This document shows, piece by piece, positions 29,361 to 41,073 of a stretch of DNA of 64,000 bases; within the stretch, counting starts at the first letter, position 1; each line of letters begins with the position of its first letter. A model generated the notes under the pieces. The model searched no databases, was not told where the DNA came from, and saw only the letters and a list, made by a program, of their open reading frames with translations. Location: NCBI RefSeq assembly GCF_030348825.1, contig NZ_JAUCES010000005.1:3844001-3908000 (forward strand), given 5' to 3'. The translations under genes were made by a program, and so were the position numbers. Source of the DNA: Fictibacillus sp. b24 (GTDB taxonomy: Bacteria; Bacillota; Bacilli; Bacillales; Fictibacillaceae).

Positions 29361-29804
29361 TTATTGAAGCTTCATCCGATATCGTTTTTCACCGTTTTTG
29401 TAGCCTTCCATCCACCAAATGTGGACATACGCTTCACAGCAAAGATGCAGCGATTCCATCATCATCTCAGTTCCCCAGCACCAGAACTGCCAGTATTCAA
29501 AAAGTCCATCAGCAATTGCTGTTTGTTTTTCGTACGCTCTATCCTTAATTTTTTCTAATGTTTCACCATGATAAGCAAAACGGCTGTAGCTCGCTCCTAA
29601 AAGATAAGCATCTATCGCCATATCGATACATGCATCTTCAATGTCATTTTGATAAAGAAGTGAGTATTGGAAAAATGGCTGAAATAACCGCTGGAATTCT
29701 TTTTTTATTGTAGCGAGCGACAAATCCCGAAGCACTTTTCGCTCGAATGTTTCTTTTTTAAAACGCTGTTTCTCCTTAAAATTGTTTAAAACGATTGCCA
29801 TCAT
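29361..29804 (-). CDS. YbaK-like protein (DUF2521)
   Basis: 147 residues, Trp/Tyr/Met-rich helical protein (LFEYWQFWCWGTEMMMESLH). Position between cwlD and rpsI and its length match B. subtilis YbaK, a sporulation-associated protein of unknown role. Two ATGs lead the frame; GGGGAGG is two bases from the first and five from the second (29801), so the second may be used. No catalytic motif recognised. Confidence 0.78.
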   Translation of the reverse strand: MMAIVLNNFKEKQRFKKETFERKVLRDLSLATIKKEFQRLFQPFFQYSLLYQNDIEDACIDMAIDAYLLGASYSRFAYHGETLEKIKDRAYEKQTAIADGLFEYWQFWCWGTEMMMESLHLCCEAYVHIWWMEGYKNGEKRYRMKLQ

Positions 29805-29950
29805 TGCCTCCCCTTTCTGCGCGTTTTGTCACGCATTGTTTTTCCATACTTTTATTTTCTCCAAGGGAGGAAAGACGACACTGCATAAAAGATGGGAAAA
29901 AGCCCATTACTCACTCAGCAAAGGGGGATTTATGATTTGTCATTAGATTA

Positions 29951-30000
29951 GACTCAATAATTCCAATTCAGACTCAATTATCCCGAATCAGCCTCAATAC
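29951..30000. repeat. short tandem array, 20-bp period
   Basis: GACTCAAT/GCCTCAAT recurs at 29951, 29971 and 29991. The intervening ATTCC/ATCCC bases resemble the 21-bp arrays near 34600 and 50200. Confidence 0.6.
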
Positions 30001-30004
30001 ATAT

Positions 30005-30037
30005 AAAAACCCCGCTCTACGAAGAGAACAGGGTTTT
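30005..30037 (-). terminator. rpsI terminator
   Basis: AAAACCC/GGGTTTT arms around an imperfect CTC/GAG core, T-run on the minus strand. Confidence 0.7.
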
Positions 30038-30056
30038 GATATAAACGTAATAAAGA

Positions 30057-30449
30057 TTAACGTTTTGAGAACTGAGGTGCACGACGAGCGCCTTTAAGTC
30101 CGTACTTCTTACGCTCTTTCATACGAGCGTCACGAGTAAGGAATCCAGCTGCTTTAAGAGATCCGCGGTACTCAGGATCTGCTTCTAGAAGCGCACGAGA
30201 GATACCGTGACGGATAGCTCCTGCTTGTCCAGTGTATCCACCGCCATGAACAGTTACTAATACGTCATACTTATCAGTTGTTTCAGTTGTGTTAAGTGGT
30301 TGCTTAACGATAAGCTTTAATGTTTCTAATCCGAAAAATTCGTCAATGTCACGTCCGTTGATAACGATACGGCCTTCACCAGGAACTAATCGTACACGCG
30401 CTACGGAGTGCTTACGACGTCCAGTGCCATAATATTGTACTTGTGCCAC
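30057..30449 (-). CDS. rpsI: 30S ribosomal protein S9
   Basis: 130 residues, usual length. It starts [18 protein letters not shown] and ends with the basic tail RRAPQFSKR that reaches the ribosomal P site. Cotranscribed with rplM, 17 nt upstream. Confidence 0.98.
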   Translation of the reverse strand: MAQVQYYGTGRRKHSVARVRLVPGEGRIVINGRDIDEFFGLETLKLIVKQPLNTTETTDKYDVLVTVHGGGYTGQAGAIRHGISRALLEADPEYRGSLKAAGFLTRDARMKERKKYGLKGARRAPQFSKR

Positions 30450-30466
30450 GTAAATACCCTCCTTTT

Positions 30467-30904
30467 TTATCCGCGTAACTCGTAGTTTTCAGGTTTTTGT
30501 GCTTGATTGTTGTGCTCAGCTCCAGCATATACGTGAAGCTTTTTGAACATTTGGCGACCAAGGCTGTTCTTTGGAAGCATACCTTTGATTGCTAATTCAA
30601 GCATTTGGACCGGACGAGTTGTACGCATTTCTAATGCAGTTCTCGTACGAAGTCCACCTGGGTGACCAGTGTGGCGGTAATAAATTTTGTCTGTTAATTT
30701 TTTACCTGTTAATTCGATCTTTTCTGCGTTGATGATGATCACGTGATCACCAGTGTCAACGTGTGGTGTATAAATAGGCTTATGCTTACCGCGAAGGATA
30801 GAAGCAACTTCACTGGATAGACGTCCAAGAGTCTTGCCTTCAGCGTCGATCACAAACCATTTACGTTCTACTTCAGAAGCTTTCGCCATGAAAGTCGTAC
30901 GCAT
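30467..30904 (-). CDS. rplM: 50S ribosomal protein L13
   Basis: 145 residues. The start [16 protein letters not shown] is chosen over a longer frame because AGGAGGG stands seven bases before it and it matches B. subtilis L13. Contains [12 protein letters not shown] and the C-terminal [10 protein letters not shown]. It has its own promoter and a structured leader, consistent with L13 autoregulation in Firmicutes. Confidence 0.97.
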   Translation of the reverse strand: MRTTFMAKASEVERKWFVIDAEGKTLGRLSSEVASILRGKHKPIYTPHVDTGDHVIIINAEKIELTGKKLTDKIYYRHTGHPGGLRTRTALEMRTTRPVQMLELAIKGMLPKNSLGRQMFKKLHVYAGAEHNNQAQKPENYELRG

Positions 30905-30962
30905 GTGTTTTCCCTCCTGTATCTTCAATCAATTTCAATTATATTTAATGTGAACATTTCCC

Positions 30963-30994
30963 AAAATATCTCCGGGGCATGTGGACGATATCTT
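30963..30994 (-). promoter_or_regulatory. candidate L13 leader hairpin
   Basis: In the rplM 5' UTR, AAGATATC pairs with GATATTTT around TCCACATGCCCCGGA. Firmicutes carry a known L13 leader here that L13 is thought to bind. The call rests on position plus this fold. Confidence 0.55.
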
Positions 30995-31011
30995 TAGAAA
31001 TACCAAATAAT

Positions 31012-31040
31012 ATCTTATAATATATAAACAACGATGTCAA
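31012..31040 (-). promoter_or_regulatory. rplM-rpsI sigma-A promoter
   Basis: TTGACA (31035-31040), 17-nt spacer, TAAGAT (31012-31017), about 100 bp before rplM. Confidence 0.75.
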
Positions 31041-31054
31041 GCGTATCCTAAATA

Positions 31055-31807
31055 TTATTCCGTTTTCTCTTCGTAATTCACTTGATATAAATAGAGACCA
31101 TGAGCAGGAGCCGTTTTGCCGGCAAGCGACCGGTCTTTCCCCTCTAAAATCGCAGAGATCTCTTCTGGTTTTCTCTTACCTTGTCCAACTTCTAAAAGCG
31201 TGCCAACGATGATGCGAACCATGTTATACAAAAAGCCGCTGCCTCTGATCTTGAAAACGAGCGTGTTACCTTCTTCAACAGCATCCAATTCAAAAATAGT
31301 ACGAACTTTGTCCGCCACTTCTGATTTGGCAGAAGAAAACGATGTAAAATCATGTGTGCCTAAAAATAACTTCGCCGCACGTTTTATATCTTCCACGTTC
31401 AAAGGATATGGATAATGAAACATATGGTTTCGGATGAACACATCTGGTTGTTTCCTTATGAGCAGCTTATAGTGATATTCTTTGCTGAGAGCCGAAAATC
31501 GGGAATGAAACGTGCTCTCAACCTGCTCTGCTTTTTTGATTAAAATATCATTTGGAAGCATAGCGTTTAAAGCCTTTCCCCACGCTTCATCCGGTATTTG
31601 GAGATCTGTGTCAAAATGAAACACTTGACCGACAGCGTGTACGCCCGCATCTGTTCGTCCTGAAGCAGAAATGGTAACGGTCTCTCCCTTATGAATCTTT
31701 TGCAGCACGGCTTGAATGGTTCCTTGCACCGTTCTGCCGCTAGGCTGTATTTGGTACCCGGCAAACTCCGTACCGTCATAAGCTACGGTTACTTTCATAC
31801 GAGCCAT
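31055..31807 (-). CDS. truA: tRNA pseudouridine(38-40) synthase
   Basis: Isomerises uridines 38-40 in tRNA anticodon arms. 250 residues with catalytic Asp53 in GRTDAGVHA, then KEYHYKLLI and GSGFLYNMVRIIVGTL. A TTG two codons earlier is possible, but GGAG is seven bases before the ATG at 31807. Follows ecfT, as in B. subtilis. Confidence 0.95.
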   Translation of the reverse strand: MARMKVTVAYDGTEFAGYQIQPSGRTVQGTIQAVLQKIHKGETVTISASGRTDAGVHAVGQVFHFDTDLQIPDEAWGKALNAMLPNDILIKKAEQVESTFHSRFSALSKEYHYKLLIRKQPDVFIRNHMFHYPYPLNVEDIKRAAKLFLGTHDFTSFSSAKSEVADKVRTIFELDAVEEGNTLVFKIRGSGFLYNMVRIIVGTLLEVGQGKRKPEEISAILEGKDRSLAGKTAPAHGLYLYQVNYEEKTE

Positions 31808-31820
31808 GTTCAATCTCCTT

Positions 31821-32618
31821 TTAACTGCGTAATAATAACAACGATGCCGTCAGCAATAATAGAAGCAGAAGCGCAAATGTGTCTCGTTTATGCCACTCTA
31901 ATGCTCTAAGGCGTGTTCTTCCCTCTCCGCCTCGGTATCCTCTCGCTTCCATCGCAAGAGCCAGCTCTTCCGCTCGTTTGAACGAGGAAACGAATAAAGG
32001 AACTAAAAGCGGTACAAAAGCTTTTGCTCTTTCTTTAATCGGACCGCTTGTGAAATCAGCGCCGCGAGCCATCTGCGCTTTCATGATTTTCTCCGTTTCC
32101 TGCAGAAGTGTCGGGATAAACCTTAAGGAGATCGACATCATTAGAGCAAACTCATGAACAGGCAGTTTCCACTTCTTAAGTGGTCCTAAGAGATGCTCCA
32201 AGCCATCCGTTATATCAATCGGTGTTGTTGTTAACGTTAATAATGATGTCATTAAGACAAGAAGGAGAAGCCTCATCGCGATAAATACCCCTTGAATGAT
32301 TCCACCTTCATAAATTTCTAAAAAGCCTGCTTTATACAGCAGATCCCCTTCTTTTGTTAAGAACACATGCAGAAGCATCGTAAACACAACAAGAATAAGA
32401 ATTGGCTTTAACCCTTTATACAAAAATCGCAGTGGAACTTTAGACATCGTAACGGTGACCGCAGTAAACGCAATAAGCAATCCGTAAGTCACCCAGCTGT
32501 TTGCTAGAAAAACAATAAACAAATAAAAGAACGCAGCAATAAGCTTCGAACGTGAATCCATGCGATGCAATGGTGAAGATGCAGGGTAATACTGCCCGAT
32601 GATTACATTTTGCAGCAT
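31821..32618 (-). CDS. ecfT: ECF transporter transmembrane subunit EcfT
   Basis: Shared membrane coupling subunit of group II energy-coupling-factor vitamin transporters. 265 residues: about five helices plus two coupling helices carrying the Ala-Arg-Gly motifs (MARGADF and MEARGYR) that contact the ATPases. Various unlinked S-components (biotin, thiamine, folate, riboflavin and others) would plug in. One base separates it from ecfA2. Confidence 0.94.
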   Translation of the reverse strand: MLQNVIIGQYYPASSPLHRMDSRSKLIAAFFYLFIVFLANSWVTYGLLIAFTAVTVTMSKVPLRFLYKGLKPILILVVFTMLLHVFLTKEGDLLYKAGFLEIYEGGIIQGVFIAMRLLLLVLMTSLLTLTTTPIDITDGLEHLLGPLKKWKLPVHEFALMMSISLRFIPTLLQETEKIMKAQMARGADFTSGPIKERAKAFVPLLVPLFVSSFKRAEELALAMEARGYRGGEGRTRLRALEWHKRDTFALLLLLLLTASLLLLRS

Positions 32619-32619
32619 A

Positions 32620-33486
32620 TTAATCCCCCCTCTTCTTAAGGGAGTGACTCACTTGTTTAGCGAGCTCCTCAATCGTAAAACTGGATAGGGAAAGGTTGTG
32701 CCCTGATACTTCATTCCATTTGTTGAGGAATTGGACGGTCTCTGGTACATCTAGCCCTGCTTTAATCAGCAGTTCTCGCTGATTAAAGATATCGCTAGGT
32801 TTTCCATGCAGATACAGTTCACCCTTATGCATCACAGCGATTTCATCTGCATACCTCGATGCATCCTCCATGCTGTGAGTAACAAGGATCGTTGTTAGGT
32901 TATTCTTTTCATGAAGGCCGTAAAACAACTCCATGATCTCAACTCTGCCTGAAGGGTCAAGTCCTGCTGTAGGCTCATCTAAAATCAGCACTTCCGGACT
33001 TATAGCCAGGACTCCTGCAATCGCAACCCGGCGCATCTGCCCTCCGCTTAAGTCGAAAGGTGACTTTGTTAGCACGGATTGAGGAAGACCCACCATTTCA
33101 ATCACGTTGGCAGCTGTTTTCTTTGCGTCTTCTTCAGACACCCCAAAATTCCGCGGCCCGAACATGATGTCTTTTTCAACTGTTTCTTCAAACAGCTGAT
33201 GCTCTGGGTATTGAAATACGATTCCCGCTTTTTTTCGAAGCGGTTTTAAATCTTGTTTTTTACCGCCAGCTTTGAGCTCGGTGCTGCCCATTTTAATTGA
33301 ACCTGCAGAAGGTTTTAACAATCCATTAAAATGTTGTATGAGCGTGGATTTTCCCGAACCGGTGTGCCCGATCAAAGCAAGAAACGTTCCGTCGCCAATA
33401 TCAAGCGTAATGTCGTGAAGCGCACGTCTCTCAAATGGAGTGCCTTGCATGTAGCGGTGTTCTAGGCGGTTTATGCTAATTTCCAT
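32620..33486 (-). CDS. ecfA2: ECF transporter ATPase EcfA2
   Basis: ABC ATPase of 288 residues with Walker [10 protein letters not shown] (about 38-46), Q-loop [10 protein letters not shown], signature LSGGQMRR, Walker [13 protein letters not shown] and a switch His in VTHSMED. It pairs with EcfA1. Its start overlaps the end of ecfA1 by 16 bp, so translation is probably coupled. Confidence 0.95.
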   Translation of the reverse strand: MEISINRLEHRYMQGTPFERRALHDITLDIGDGTFLALIGHTGSGKSTLIQHFNGLLKPSAGSIKMGSTELKAGGKKQDLKPLRKKAGIVFQYPEHQLFEETVEKDIMFGPRNFGVSEEDAKKTAANVIEMVGLPQSVLTKSPFDLSGGQMRRVAIAGVLAISPEVLILDEPTAGLDPSGRVEIMELFYGLHEKNNLTTILVTHSMEDASRYADEIAVMHKGELYLHGKPSDIFNQRELLIKAGLDVPETVQFLNKWNEVSGHNLSLSSFTIEELAKQVSHSLKKRGD

Positions 33487-34301
33487 AATGCATTCACCAG
33501 CTCTTCCTGCGTTAAATAGCTTTTATCAAGCTCCACACCTTGTTGGCGGAGAGCTTCACTCAATTTTAGTGAAAACGGTAAATCCAGACCGGCCGATTTC
33601 AACAATTCACGCTGTTGAAAGATGTCCTCAGGTGTACCTTCAGCTGCCTTTTCTCCCATTTTCATGACGACAACTCTGTCTGCACTTAGCGCTTCCTCTA
33701 AATCATGTGTAATGGAAATGACAGTGATGCCTTCTTTTTTATTCAGTTCCCGAACAGTCTCGATAACTTCAATTCGTCCAATCGGATCAAGCATCGATGT
33801 TGCCTCATCCAGTACAATAACAGATGGCTTCTGTGCCAAGATGCCTGCAATAGCCACCCTTTGTTTCTGACCGCCGGATAACTGATGAGGTTCCTGGTTT
33901 AAGAAAGCTTCCATTCCCACACGTTCTACACTTTCGCTGATACGCTTTATCATCTCTTCACGGGGAACACCGAAATTTTCAAGGCCAAACGCAATATCGT
34001 CCTGCACGCTTGTCCCAACAAACTGATTATCAGGGTTTTGAAAGACCATACCCACTTGTCTTCTTACTTCCCATATGTCGTCTAGGCGCTCTGTCTTGTA
34101 TTCTGAGACAAAAACGGCACCTTCGTTTGGCAACAACAGTCCGTTTAACATTTTTGCCAACGTGGACTTCCCAGAGCCGTTATGGCCTACAATGGAAAGC
34201 CATTCCCCTTTGTGTACATCTAACGTTACACCTTTAAGTGTAGGTGTCTCTTCTCCCGGATAATAAAAGGTCACATCTTTAACGGTAATGATGTTTTCCA
34301 T
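33471..34301 (-). CDS. ecfA1: ECF transporter ATPase EcfA1
   Basis: ABC ATPase of 276 residues: Walker A GHNGSGKST (about 38-46), Q-loop FQNPDNQFVG, signature LSGGQKQR, Walker B VIVLDEATSMLD, switch ITHDLEE. First of ecfA1-ecfA2-ecfT-truA. It is separated from rplQ by 520 bp with a terminator, so the module has its own promoter, which I could not identify. Confidence 0.95.
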   Translation of the reverse strand: MENIITVKDVTFYYPGEETPTLKGVTLDVHKGEWLSIVGHNGSGKSTLAKMLNGLLLPNEGAVFVSEYKTERLDDIWEVRRQVGMVFQNPDNQFVGTSVQDDIAFGLENFGVPREEMIKRISESVERVGMEAFLNQEPHQLSGGQKQRVAIAGILAQKPSVIVLDEATSMLDPIGRIEVIETVRELNKKEGITVISITHDLEEALSADRVVVMKMGEKAAEGTPEDIFQQRELLKSAGLDLPFSLKLSEALRQQGVELDKSYLTQEELVNALWKLA

Positions 34302-34550
34302 GTGACATCCTCCTCTTAGCTGCTGCTCATTCTAAGCTGCTCTCTGCTCGTAGTTAGCTTAAAAGCTTTGTTACCTTGTTAATTCTGGTGTTGATTTATC
34401 AAAAAAACCTCATTTTCTGATGACGAACAGCGATGAATCTCCGCTAGTTCCTTCCTGAGGGTTCTATTCTGCAATTTTTCCGTATAATAAGTGTCGATTC
34501 AGCTCTGATGACGCACCTTTACTTATACCGGGCGGGGTAATTTACCCATT
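34302..34550. other. gap upstream of ecfA1, nothing recognised
   Basis: Non-coding. No convincing promoter, RNA or gene seen apart from the SD before ecfA1. The repeat array begins at 34551. Confidence 0.5.
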
Positions 34551-34655
34551 AATTCGAGAAATATCAGGAATAATCCTAGAAATTTTGTGGTTATTCCAGC
34601 GAGTTTTAGCTATAATCCAGCGAGTTTGGCTCATATGTCGGCGAGTCGACATAAA
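34551..34655. repeat. degenerate tandem array, five units of 21 bp
   Basis: Units at 34551, 34572, 34593, 34614 and 34635. The best conserved is A(T/A)TCCAGCGAGTTT plus variable bases. The reverse complement of the array at 50158 (TAATCCCGCGAGTTT) is clearly related. Confidence 0.75.
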
Positions 34656-34770
34656 TCGACAAATATTAACTAACCTATACCCCTCAACCACAGCTATTTC
34701 CAGCGGGTTATATTAAACAGCACCCATGCTTTCCCACAGTGCTAATGTTTTATAGTTTTCCGAAAAAAAT

Positions 34771-34813
34771 AAAAAAGGGCAAGATTGTCATTGAAGACTT
34801 GATCCCGCCCTTT
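34771..34813 (-). terminator. terminator of the S10-spc-alpha supercluster
   Basis: AAAGGGC/GCCCTTT outer stem (34774-34780/34807-34813) with inner CAAG/CTTG, then a T-run on the minus strand. Just after rplQ. Confidence 0.78.
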
Positions 34814-34824
34814 CATACGTTTTA

Positions 34825-35187
34825 TTAAACTAATTCAATGATAACCATTGGTGCACCATCACCACGGCGAGGGCCGATTTTTGCGATGCGAGTGTAACCA
34901 CCGTTACGCTCTGCATAGCGAGGTGCAAGATCACTGAAAAGTTTTTGAAGAGATCTTTGTCCAGACTCAGCGTCTGCTACTTCGTTACGAAGGAACGATG
35001 CAGCCTGACGGCGAGCATGAAGGTCTCCACGCTTACCAAGCGTAATCATTTTTTCAGCAAATTTACGAACTTCTTTTGCACGTGCTTCTGTAGTTTCAAT
35101 ACGCTCGTTGATGATTAAATCAGTAGCTAAATCACGAAGCATTGCTTTACGAACCGCAGATACACGACCTAACTTTTGGTATCCCAT
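34825..35187 (-). CDS. rplQ: 50S ribosomal protein L17
   Basis: 120 residues. [25 protein letters not shown] is the L17 start; ends [14 protein letters not shown]. Lines the polypeptide tunnel exit. Last gene of the cluster. Confidence 0.98.
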   Translation of the reverse strand: MGYQKLGRVSAVRKAMLRDLATDLIINERIETTEARAKEVRKFAEKMITLGKRGDLHARRQAASFLRNEVADAESGQRSLQKLFSDLAPRYAERNGGYTRIAKIGPRRGDGAPMVIIELV

Positions 35188-35245
35188 GCTTGTATTCCCT
35201 CCTCTGCGCGTTTCTCTCTCGTCTTGAAAAAGCGCGTATTACGAA

Positions 35246-36190
35246 TTAATCGTCAGCGCGTAATGAAAGACCTAGCTCTTCAAGTTTCTCTTGAACTTCC
35301 TCAAGAGATTTCTTTCCAAGGTTGCGTACTTTCATCATGTCTTCTTCAGACTTATTCGCAAGTTCTTGAACTGTATTAATGCCAGCACGCTTTAGGCAGT
35401 TATAAGAACGAACAGAAAGATCAAGTTCCTCGATCGTCATCTCAAGTACTTTTTCTTTTTGGTCTTCTTCTTTTTCTACCATAATCTCAGCGTTCTGAGC
35501 TTGATCTGTTAAGCCAACAAAAATGTTTAAATGTTCGCTAATGATCTTCGCACCAAGAGAAACTGCTTCCTCTGGACGAATGCTCCCATCTGTCCATACA
35601 TCAAGCGTTAGCTTATCATAGTTTGTTACTTGTCCTACACGAGTGTTTTCCACTTGATAGTTTACACGAGAAACTGGTGTGTAAATAGAATCAACAGGAA
35701 TAACTCCGATCGGCAGGTCTTCGCGTTTATTGCCTTCTGCCTGTACATAACCACGACCACGTCTAGCATGAAGCTTCATTTGGAAATGAGCGCCTTTTGC
35801 TAGTGTTGCGATATGAAGATCCGGGTTAAGGACTTCAACATCGCTGTCATGAGTGATGTCGCCAGCTGTTACAACACCGTCACCTTGAACATCGATTTCG
35901 AGTGTCTTCTCTTCATCAGAGTAAATCTTCATTGCAAGTTTCTTTAAGTTTAAGATGATGGTTGTAACATCTTCAACTACACCTTCAACTGTAGAGAACT
36001 CATGCAATACGCCATTAATCTGAATAGATGTAACTGCTGCACCAGGTAGTGAGGACAACAAGATACGACGCAAGGAGTTGCCTAGTGTAGTCCCGTATCC
36101 ACGTTCAAGTGGTTCAACAACAAACTTTCCGTATGTGGCATCGTCGCTGATTTCAACCGTCTCAATTCTTGGCTTTTCGATTTCGATCAT
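35246..36190 (-). CDS. rpoA: RNA polymerase alpha subunit
   Basis: 314 residues. The N-terminal assembly domain ([21 protein letters not shown] near 27-47) dimerises and binds beta/beta'. The C-terminal domain (from about 245, [29 protein letters not shown]) binds UP elements and activators. Between rpsK and rplQ, as in all Bacillus. Confidence 0.99.
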   Translation of the reverse strand: MIEIEKPRIETVEISDDATYGKFVVEPLERGYGTTLGNSLRRILLSSLPGAAVTSIQINGVLHEFSTVEGVVEDVTTIILNLKKLAMKIYSDEEKTLEIDVQGDGVVTAGDITHDSDVEVLNPDLHIATLAKGAHFQMKLHARRGRGYVQAEGNKREDLPIGVIPVDSIYTPVSRVNYQVENTRVGQVTNYDKLTLDVWTDGSIRPEEAVSLGAKIISEHLNIFVGLTDQAQNAEIMVEKEEDQKEKVLEMTIEELDLSVRSYNCLKRAGINTVQELANKSEEDMMKVRNLGKKSLEEVQEKLEELGLSLRADD

Positions 36191-36333
36191 TCAACTGAAC
36201 CCTCCTTCAAACGTCGAATCTCGGCTGGAGATTTCCAGCCGAAATTCCCCATAGGCATTCCGACTTATCAATTACCAAAACTTTTACTATAACCATTATA
36301 GACAAGTTATAGAAATATATACCGTGTATATCG

Positions 36334-36729
36334 TTACACGCGACGGCGTTTTGGCGGGCGGCAACCGTTGTGAGGTACAGGAGTAACGTCACGAATAGCT
36401 GTTACTTCTAAGCCTACCGCTTGAAGGGCACGGATTGCTGCTTCACGTCCAGCACCAGGTCCTTTAACGGATACTTCCAACGTTTTCATACCATGTTCCA
36501 TTGCAGTTTTACCAGCTGTTTCAGCTGCCATTTGTGCTGCGAACGGAGTAGACTTACGAGAACCTTTAAATCCTAGGTGACCAGCAGTCGCCCAAGAGAT
36601 TGCGTTCCCGTGCGTGTCAGTGATCGTAATGATCGTGTTGTTGAATGTAGAACGGATATGTGCTACGCCGACTTCAACATTCTTTTTGACACGACGTTTA
36701 CGTGTATTAGTCTTACGTGCTTTTGCCAT
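36334..36729 (-). CDS. rpsK: 30S ribosomal protein S11
   Basis: 131 residues with [15 protein letters not shown] and [10 protein letters not shown] end; platform protein of the 30S near the mRNA exit. 20 nt after rpsM. Confidence 0.98.
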   Translation of the reverse strand: MAKARKTNTRKRRVKKNVEVGVAHIRSTFNNTIITITDTHGNAISWATAGHLGFKGSRKSTPFAAQMAAETAGKTAMEHGMKTLEVSVKGPGAGREAAIRALQAVGLEVTAIRDVTPVPHNGCRPPKRRRV

Positions 36730-36749
36730 TTAGAGTTTACCTCCTTTAC

Positions 36750-37115
36750 TTACTTTTTCTTATTCGCTACTGTACGACGAGGTCCTTTACGAGTACGGGA
36801 GTTGTTCTTCGTGTTTTGACCACGTACTGGTAATCCACGACGATGACGAACACCACGATATGCTCCGATCTCGATTAGACGCTTGATGTTTAGTGATACT
36901 TCACGACGAAGGTCACCTTCCACTTTATGTCCATCGATGACTTCGCGGATTTTATTTAATTCATCTTCAGTAAGATCACGAACGCGTGTATCTTCAGAAA
37001 CTCCAGCTGCAGCAAGAATTTGCTGTGCTTTTGTTTTACCGATACCGAAGATGTATGTTAAAGAGATTACTACTCGCTTATCACGAGGAATATCTACACC
37101 TGCAACACGTGCCAT
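36750..37115 (-). CDS. rpsM: 30S ribosomal protein S13
   Basis: 121 residues: [14 protein letters not shown] start, [20 protein letters not shown] near the basic tail that touches P-site tRNA and the B1 bridges. Confidence 0.98.
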   Translation of the reverse strand: MARVAGVDIPRDKRVVISLTYIFGIGKTKAQQILAAAGVSEDTRVRDLTEDELNKIREVIDGHKVEGDLRREVSLNIKRLIEIGAYRGVRHRRGLPVRGQNTKNNSRTRKGPRRTVANKKK

Positions 37116-37136
37116 AATTTTTGCACCTCCTGTATA

Positions 37137-37253
<117 letters not shown>

Positions 37254-37285
37254 TTATAACCTCCTTATGTCACGGAGTACATTGA

Positions 37286-37504
37286 TTATTTAAAACGATA
37301 CGTTATACGACCACGTGATAAGTCATACGGAGACAATTCTACGGTTACTTTATCCCCTGGAAGAATTCGAATGTAGTGCATACGAATCTTTCCAGAAACG
37401 TGCGCTAGAACTTTGTGTCCGTTTTCTAGTTCAACACGAAACATGGCGTTCGGAAGAGGCTCAATAACTGTACCTTCTACCTCAATAACATCATCTTTAG
37501 CCAT
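37286..37504 (-). CDS. infA: translation initiation factor IF-1
   Basis: 72-residue S1/OB-fold protein ([20 protein letters not shown] start, [10 protein letters not shown] end). Blocks the A site during initiation. Its first codons overlap the preceding KOW-protein gene by 8 bp. Confidence 0.98.
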   Translation of the reverse strand: MAKDDVIEVEGTVIEPLPNAMFRVELENGHKVLAHVSGKIRMHYIRILPGDKVTVELSPYDLSRGRITYRFK

Positions 37505-37820
37505 CGACTTGATCTCCCTTCTTCAGAGCAATGACTTTCTCGTCGGAAAACTTCGCTACTGCATAACGCAATTTGCCATTGGTTACACGACCTGTTTCAA
37601 GAATGCTTTTAACAACTTCCGGAGAAGTAAAATCCAGCAGTTCTAAGTGGTTTAGGTTCTTGCGCTTGGCTCGATCAAACTTACGCTTGTCGCCATCTGC
37701 GACGAGGACGAAACGCCCATCGAGAATACCGACAATAACACCTAACCGATCTGCGTCTCTTCCTTTTAGTATCCGAACCAGTTGTCCTATGTTCGGTACC
37801 GAATCAGATTCGCTTACCAT
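37497..37820 (-). CDS. KOW-domain RNA-binding protein (L14e-like, YbzG-type)
   Basis: 107 residues. The N-terminal KOW-like segment ([22 protein letters not shown]) resembles the eukaryotic/archaeal L14e family, and a basic [12 protein letters not shown] stretch follows. In Bacillus this gene always lies between map and infA; I know no proven role, but ribosome or rRNA binding is likely. Coupled to infA by overlap. Confidence 0.85.
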   Translation of the reverse strand: MVSESDSVPNIGQLVRILKGRDADRLGVIVGILDGRFVLVADGDKRKFDRAKRKNLNHLELLDFTSPEVVKSILETGRVTNGKLRYAVAKFSDEKVIALKKGDQVDG

Positions 37821-37834
37821 TTCATCACCTTCAC

Positions 37835-39231
<1,397 letters not shown>

Positions 39232-39300
39232 CTAATCCCTCCATAAATCACAATCGTCTTTTTTAAAGAGCTGGCTGGGAAGATCACTCTTCCCTCGCTC

Positions 39301-40602
39301 TTATTTAATGAAGCCTTTGTAGTGCCGCTTGATCAGCTGGCTCTCAATCTGCTTCATGGTGTCTAATGCCACACCTACAACAATCAGCAAGCTTGTTCCA
39401 CCAATTTGAATGGCTGGCGGAAGGTTCAAACCTGGAATTGCTGTAAAGACAACTGGCAGGACTGCAATTGCAGCCAGGAAAAGAGATCCAACAAATGTTA
39501 ATCGATACAGAATTCTTGTTATATAAGTTTGAGTGTTAGCTCCTGGACGAATGCCAGGAATGTATCCACCCTGCTTCTTTAAGTTTTCCGCCATTTGCTC
39601 CGGATTTACCTGGATAAACGTATAGAAATACGAGAACCCGATAATAAGGAGCGCATATATAATCATTCCGACTGGCTTCGTGTAGTCAAACGTGTTGATA
39701 ATCCAAGTCGTAACATCATTCTGTCCGAAGAAGCCAGCAACAGTTCTTGGCGTGATGATCAAGGAAATCGCGAAGATAACCGGGATAACACCTGCTGCAT
39801 TAACTTTGATCGGAAGATGAGTAGACTGGCCGCCAACAGGCTTTGTTCCAACGACTCGTTTTGCATACTGAATCGGGATTTTCCGAACACCTTGTTGAAT
39901 AAAGATAACACCCATAATAATGAGTACAATCGCAAGAGCAAGCAGTACAACCGTTACGATATGCATGAATAACTGATCGCTACCGCCTTCAAATTGCGTT
40001 GTGAAAAGCTGGTTAACTGCTGTAGGAATAGCTGCGGCAATCCCCGCAAAAATCAGAACTGAAATTCCGTTTCCAATCCCCTTAAGGGTAATCTGCTCAC
40101 CCAACCACATTAAGAATGCAGTACCTGCAGTTAAAACTAACGCGATAAATAGATACGTAGCCGGGCTAGGGTTTTGTATAAGTCCTGGGAAAAGATTGTT
40201 AAAACCGATAGACATACCGATAGCTTGGATAAAACCAAGAACAATAGTTCCATAGCGAGTGAACTGAGCTAATTTCTTACGCCCAACTTCACCTTGCTTA
40301 CTCCACTCCGTAAATTTAGGAACAACGTCCATCTGCAAAAGCTGCACGATGATCGATGCTGTAATATACGGCATGATACCCATAGCGAAAATGGAGAAGT
40401 TTTGTAACGCTCCACCGCCAAACGTATTTAAAAAACCAAAAATGTTAGCACTGTCGCCTGTACTGAATTTCAGTACGTCGCGATTTACACCAGGTACTGG
40501 GATGAATGTTCCAAGACGGAACACCACCAGCATTGCAAGTGTAAACAATATCTTGTTTCTCAGATCACCCACACGCATAATGTTGGAGATTGTCTGGAAC
40601 AT
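39301..40602 (-). CDS. secY: protein translocase subunit SecY
   Basis: 433 residues with ten transmembrane helices; the channel of the Sec translocon. Signature FRLGTFIPVPGVN near the N-terminus, TAGTAFLMWLGEQIT in the middle and FFYTFIQVNPEQMA-type cytosolic loop near 320. Its start overlaps the rplO stop by a base. Confidence 0.98.
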   Translation of the reverse strand: MFQTISNIMRVGDLRNKILFTLAMLVVFRLGTFIPVPGVNRDVLKFSTGDSANIFGFLNTFGGGALQNFSIFAMGIMPYITASIIVQLLQMDVVPKFTEWSKQGEVGRKKLAQFTRYGTIVLGFIQAIGMSIGFNNLFPGLIQNPSPATYLFIALVLTAGTAFLMWLGEQITLKGIGNGISVLIFAGIAAAIPTAVNQLFTTQFEGGSDQLFMHIVTVVLLALAIVLIIMGVIFIQQGVRKIPIQYAKRVVGTKPVGGQSTHLPIKVNAAGVIPVIFAISLIITPRTVAGFFGQNDVTTWIINTFDYTKPVGMIIYALLIIGFSYFYTFIQVNPEQMAENLKKQGGYIPGIRPGANTQTYITRILYRLTFVGSLFLAAIAVLPVVFTAIPGLNLPPAIQIGGTSLLIVVGVALDTMKQIESQLIKRHYKGFIK

Positions 40603-41042
40603 TAGATCACCTCAGTAGTTCCGCCCGCTGCTTCAATTGCTTCTTTAGCAGAAACAGAGAATTTGTGCGCCTTAACTGTAAGCTTAACTTCTAACTTGCC
40701 ATTACCTAGAACTTTGATGCCGTTTTTAAGACTGCTAACTACTCCAGTTTCAATAAGAAGTTCAGGAGTAACCTCTGTGCCCTCTTCAAAACGAACAAGT
40801 TTCTCAAGATTTACAACTGCATACTCTTTACGAGTAGGGTTTGTGAATCCGCGTTTCGGTAAACGACGTGCTAGTGGATTTTGTCCACCTTCGAATCCAG
40901 GTCTAACACCACCGCCTGAACGAGAGTTTTGACCTTTGTGACCACGACCACTTGTTTTACCATTGCCTGATCCGATACCGCGACCTACACGGTTGCGAAC
41001 TTTACGGGATCCTTCTGATGGCTTCAACTCATGAAGTTTCAT
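40602..41042 (-). CDS. rplO: 50S ribosomal protein L15
   Basis: 146 residues, [14 protein letters not shown] start, Gly/Arg-rich [20 protein letters not shown] extension that threads 23S rRNA. Confidence 0.98.
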   Translation of the reverse strand: MKLHELKPSEGSRKVRNRVGRGIGSGNGKTSGRGHKGQNSRSGGGVRPGFEGGQNPLARRLPKRGFTNPTRKEYAVVNLEKLVRFEEGTEVTPELLIETGVVSSLKNGIKVLGNGKLEVKLTVKAHKFSVSAKEAIEAAGGTTEVI

Positions 41043-41073
41043 CTGAGCACCTCCTCATGATTTATTTATCTTT

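Noticed and set aside
34551-34655. Possible CRISPR array
   Set aside because: Units are contiguous 21-mers without unique spacers, and no cas genes are present. The same holds for 50158-50262 and 18382-18435.
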